From assembly GCA_022695795.1 (NCBI GenBank), contig MU404171.1, positions 1-33,690 on the forward strand: a stretch of DNA of 33,690 nucleotides, read 5' to 3'. Origin of the DNA: Biscogniauxia marginata (Eukaryota > Ascomycota > Sordariomycetes > Xylariales > Xylariaceae). Below are positions 33,265 through 33,690 of the stretch, piece by piece; position 1 is the first letter of the stretch, and every line of letters begins with the position of its first letter. The translations under genes were made by a program, and so were the position numbers. The notes beneath the pieces are model-generated. The model was not told the DNA's origin. It saw only the letters and a list, made by a program, of their open reading frames with translations, and did not search any database.

Positions 33265-33605
33265 TATTATAAAGGGCTAACTAGTTATAAAGTAACTAAG
33301 TTAGCTTATATAACAAGATTAAAGCCTTAAATTTCACTTTTATAAATGAAATTACTAACCTTTTAATTATTATTAGTAGGTACATACGTAAATGAAAGTA
33401 AATAACGATATAAAAGATAAAGGTGAGATTAGTGTAATATTAATGTCTAGTCTTTTCATTATTTACCTGAGGGGATATGAGATAATATGACCCTTATATA
33501 TATATATAACGCGGGGTTATATCCCTTGTAAATTAGTTATACAACCATTAATTATTAATATAATAACTATAAAGCATCGTTATAATAATATAATAAACTT
33601 ATTTT
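33265..33605 (+). repeat. repeat unit, copy 2 (split by an LTR)
   Basis: The parts at 33265-33370 and 33556-33605 together match copy 1. The break falls exactly at the LTR with its ATTAT duplication. In this copy the hairpin reads TTTCACTTTTATAAATGAAA, with one arm base changed G to A. Confidence 0.8.
33371..33550 (-). mobile_element. diverged solo LTR, RIP-affected relative of the one at 15263
   Basis: 180 bp flanked by a perfect ATTAT duplication (33366-33370 and 33551-33555). Read on the minus strand it shares the start (TAATGG for TGATGG), the TTGTAT/TTGAATG region and the block AATATTACACTAATCTCACC with the solo LTR at 15263-15465. The middle differs. The terminal TG and CA both appear as TA, consistent with transitions. 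The uninterrupted repeat copy at 32814-32965 gives the empty site. Confidence 0.78.
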
Positions 33606-33684
33606 ATTTATAAACTTATTTTATTTATAAACTTATTTTATTTATAAACTTATTTTATTTATAAACTTATTTTATTTATAAACT
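33595..33684. repeat. 17-bp tandem repeat array
   Basis: Five perfect units of AAACTTATTTTATTTAT from 33595 to 33679, then a partial unit running to the window end. The reverse-complement sequence resembles a single ATAAATAAAATAAACTT near 32284-32300, so the array may be a local expansion of that piece. Confidence 0.92.
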
Positions 33685-33690
33685 TATATA

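Larger units (their letters stand above)
32100..33690. other. second AT-rich, RIP-like repeat block
   Basis: From about 32160 the composition changes to nearly pure A/T and stays so to the window edge. No open gene is visible. It contains a MITE-like inverted repeat, two copies of a repeat unit of about 150 bp, an LTR and a 17-bp tandem array, listed separately. A stretch near 32282-32330 matches about 50 bp at 10635-10695 of the first block, so the two blocks share repeat families. Confidence 0.75.

Noticed and set aside
33595..33690. CRISPR or telomere repeat
   Set aside because: Units are contiguous 17-mers without spacers and do not resemble the TTAGGG telomere repeat of filamentous fungi; the organism is a eukaryote.

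Overview
The window is nuclear DNA from a filamentous ascomycete. Gene structures show this: short introns of 50-161 nt with GT...AG ends and CTRAY-like branch sites, and a set of typical fungal proteins. The Sordariomycete look (small introns, abundant TACCTAGGTA-type palindromes between genes, strongly RIP-mutated repeats) is an inference; I cannot name the species.

Layout. 216-5613 (minus strand): a rhamnogalacturonan lyase (PL4) gene broken by one in-frame TAG, then an intact five-exon cytochrome P450. 7183-10066 (plus): a KIN4-like protein kinase with upstream ORFs in its leader. 10200-20240: a very AT-rich block of dead transposons. 20436-21740 (plus): a secreted M20 peptidase. 21914-31338 onward: four housekeeping genes, MRI1 (minus), TRS130 (plus), CDC43 (minus) and ILM1 (plus), arranged as divergent and convergent pairs. 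32100-33690: a second AT-rich, repeat-filled block running off the window.

The AT-rich block can be resolved into layers. The outer layer is a Fot1/pogo-type DNA transposon with inverted ends near 10703-10818 and 20124-20235; its transposase is still legible on the plus strand. A Ty3/Gypsy retrotransposon of about 7.5 kb (10967-18484, coding strand minus, TATTA target duplications) is inserted in it. A 203-bp solo LTR (15263-15465, ATTTT target duplications) with ordinary base composition is inserted in the Gypsy element. The loss of Cys, Gly and Asp codons by G-to-A changes in the Gypsy motifs fits repeat-induced point mutation (RIP). The solo LTR appears to be younger than that mutation.

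The genes do not form an obvious pathway. The lyase and M20 peptidase are probably secreted degradative enzymes. MRI1 acts in methionine salvage, TRS130 in Golgi trafficking, CDC43 in Rho-type GTPase prenylation, ILM1 is a small membrane protein, and the kinase probably acts in cell-cycle or polarity control. I see no biosynthetic cluster, defence system or other convincing undescribed system; the most informative part is the datable nesting of mobile elements.

Exon coordinates were worked out by hand from splice signals and family conservation. In every gene model the exon lengths sum to a whole number of codons.
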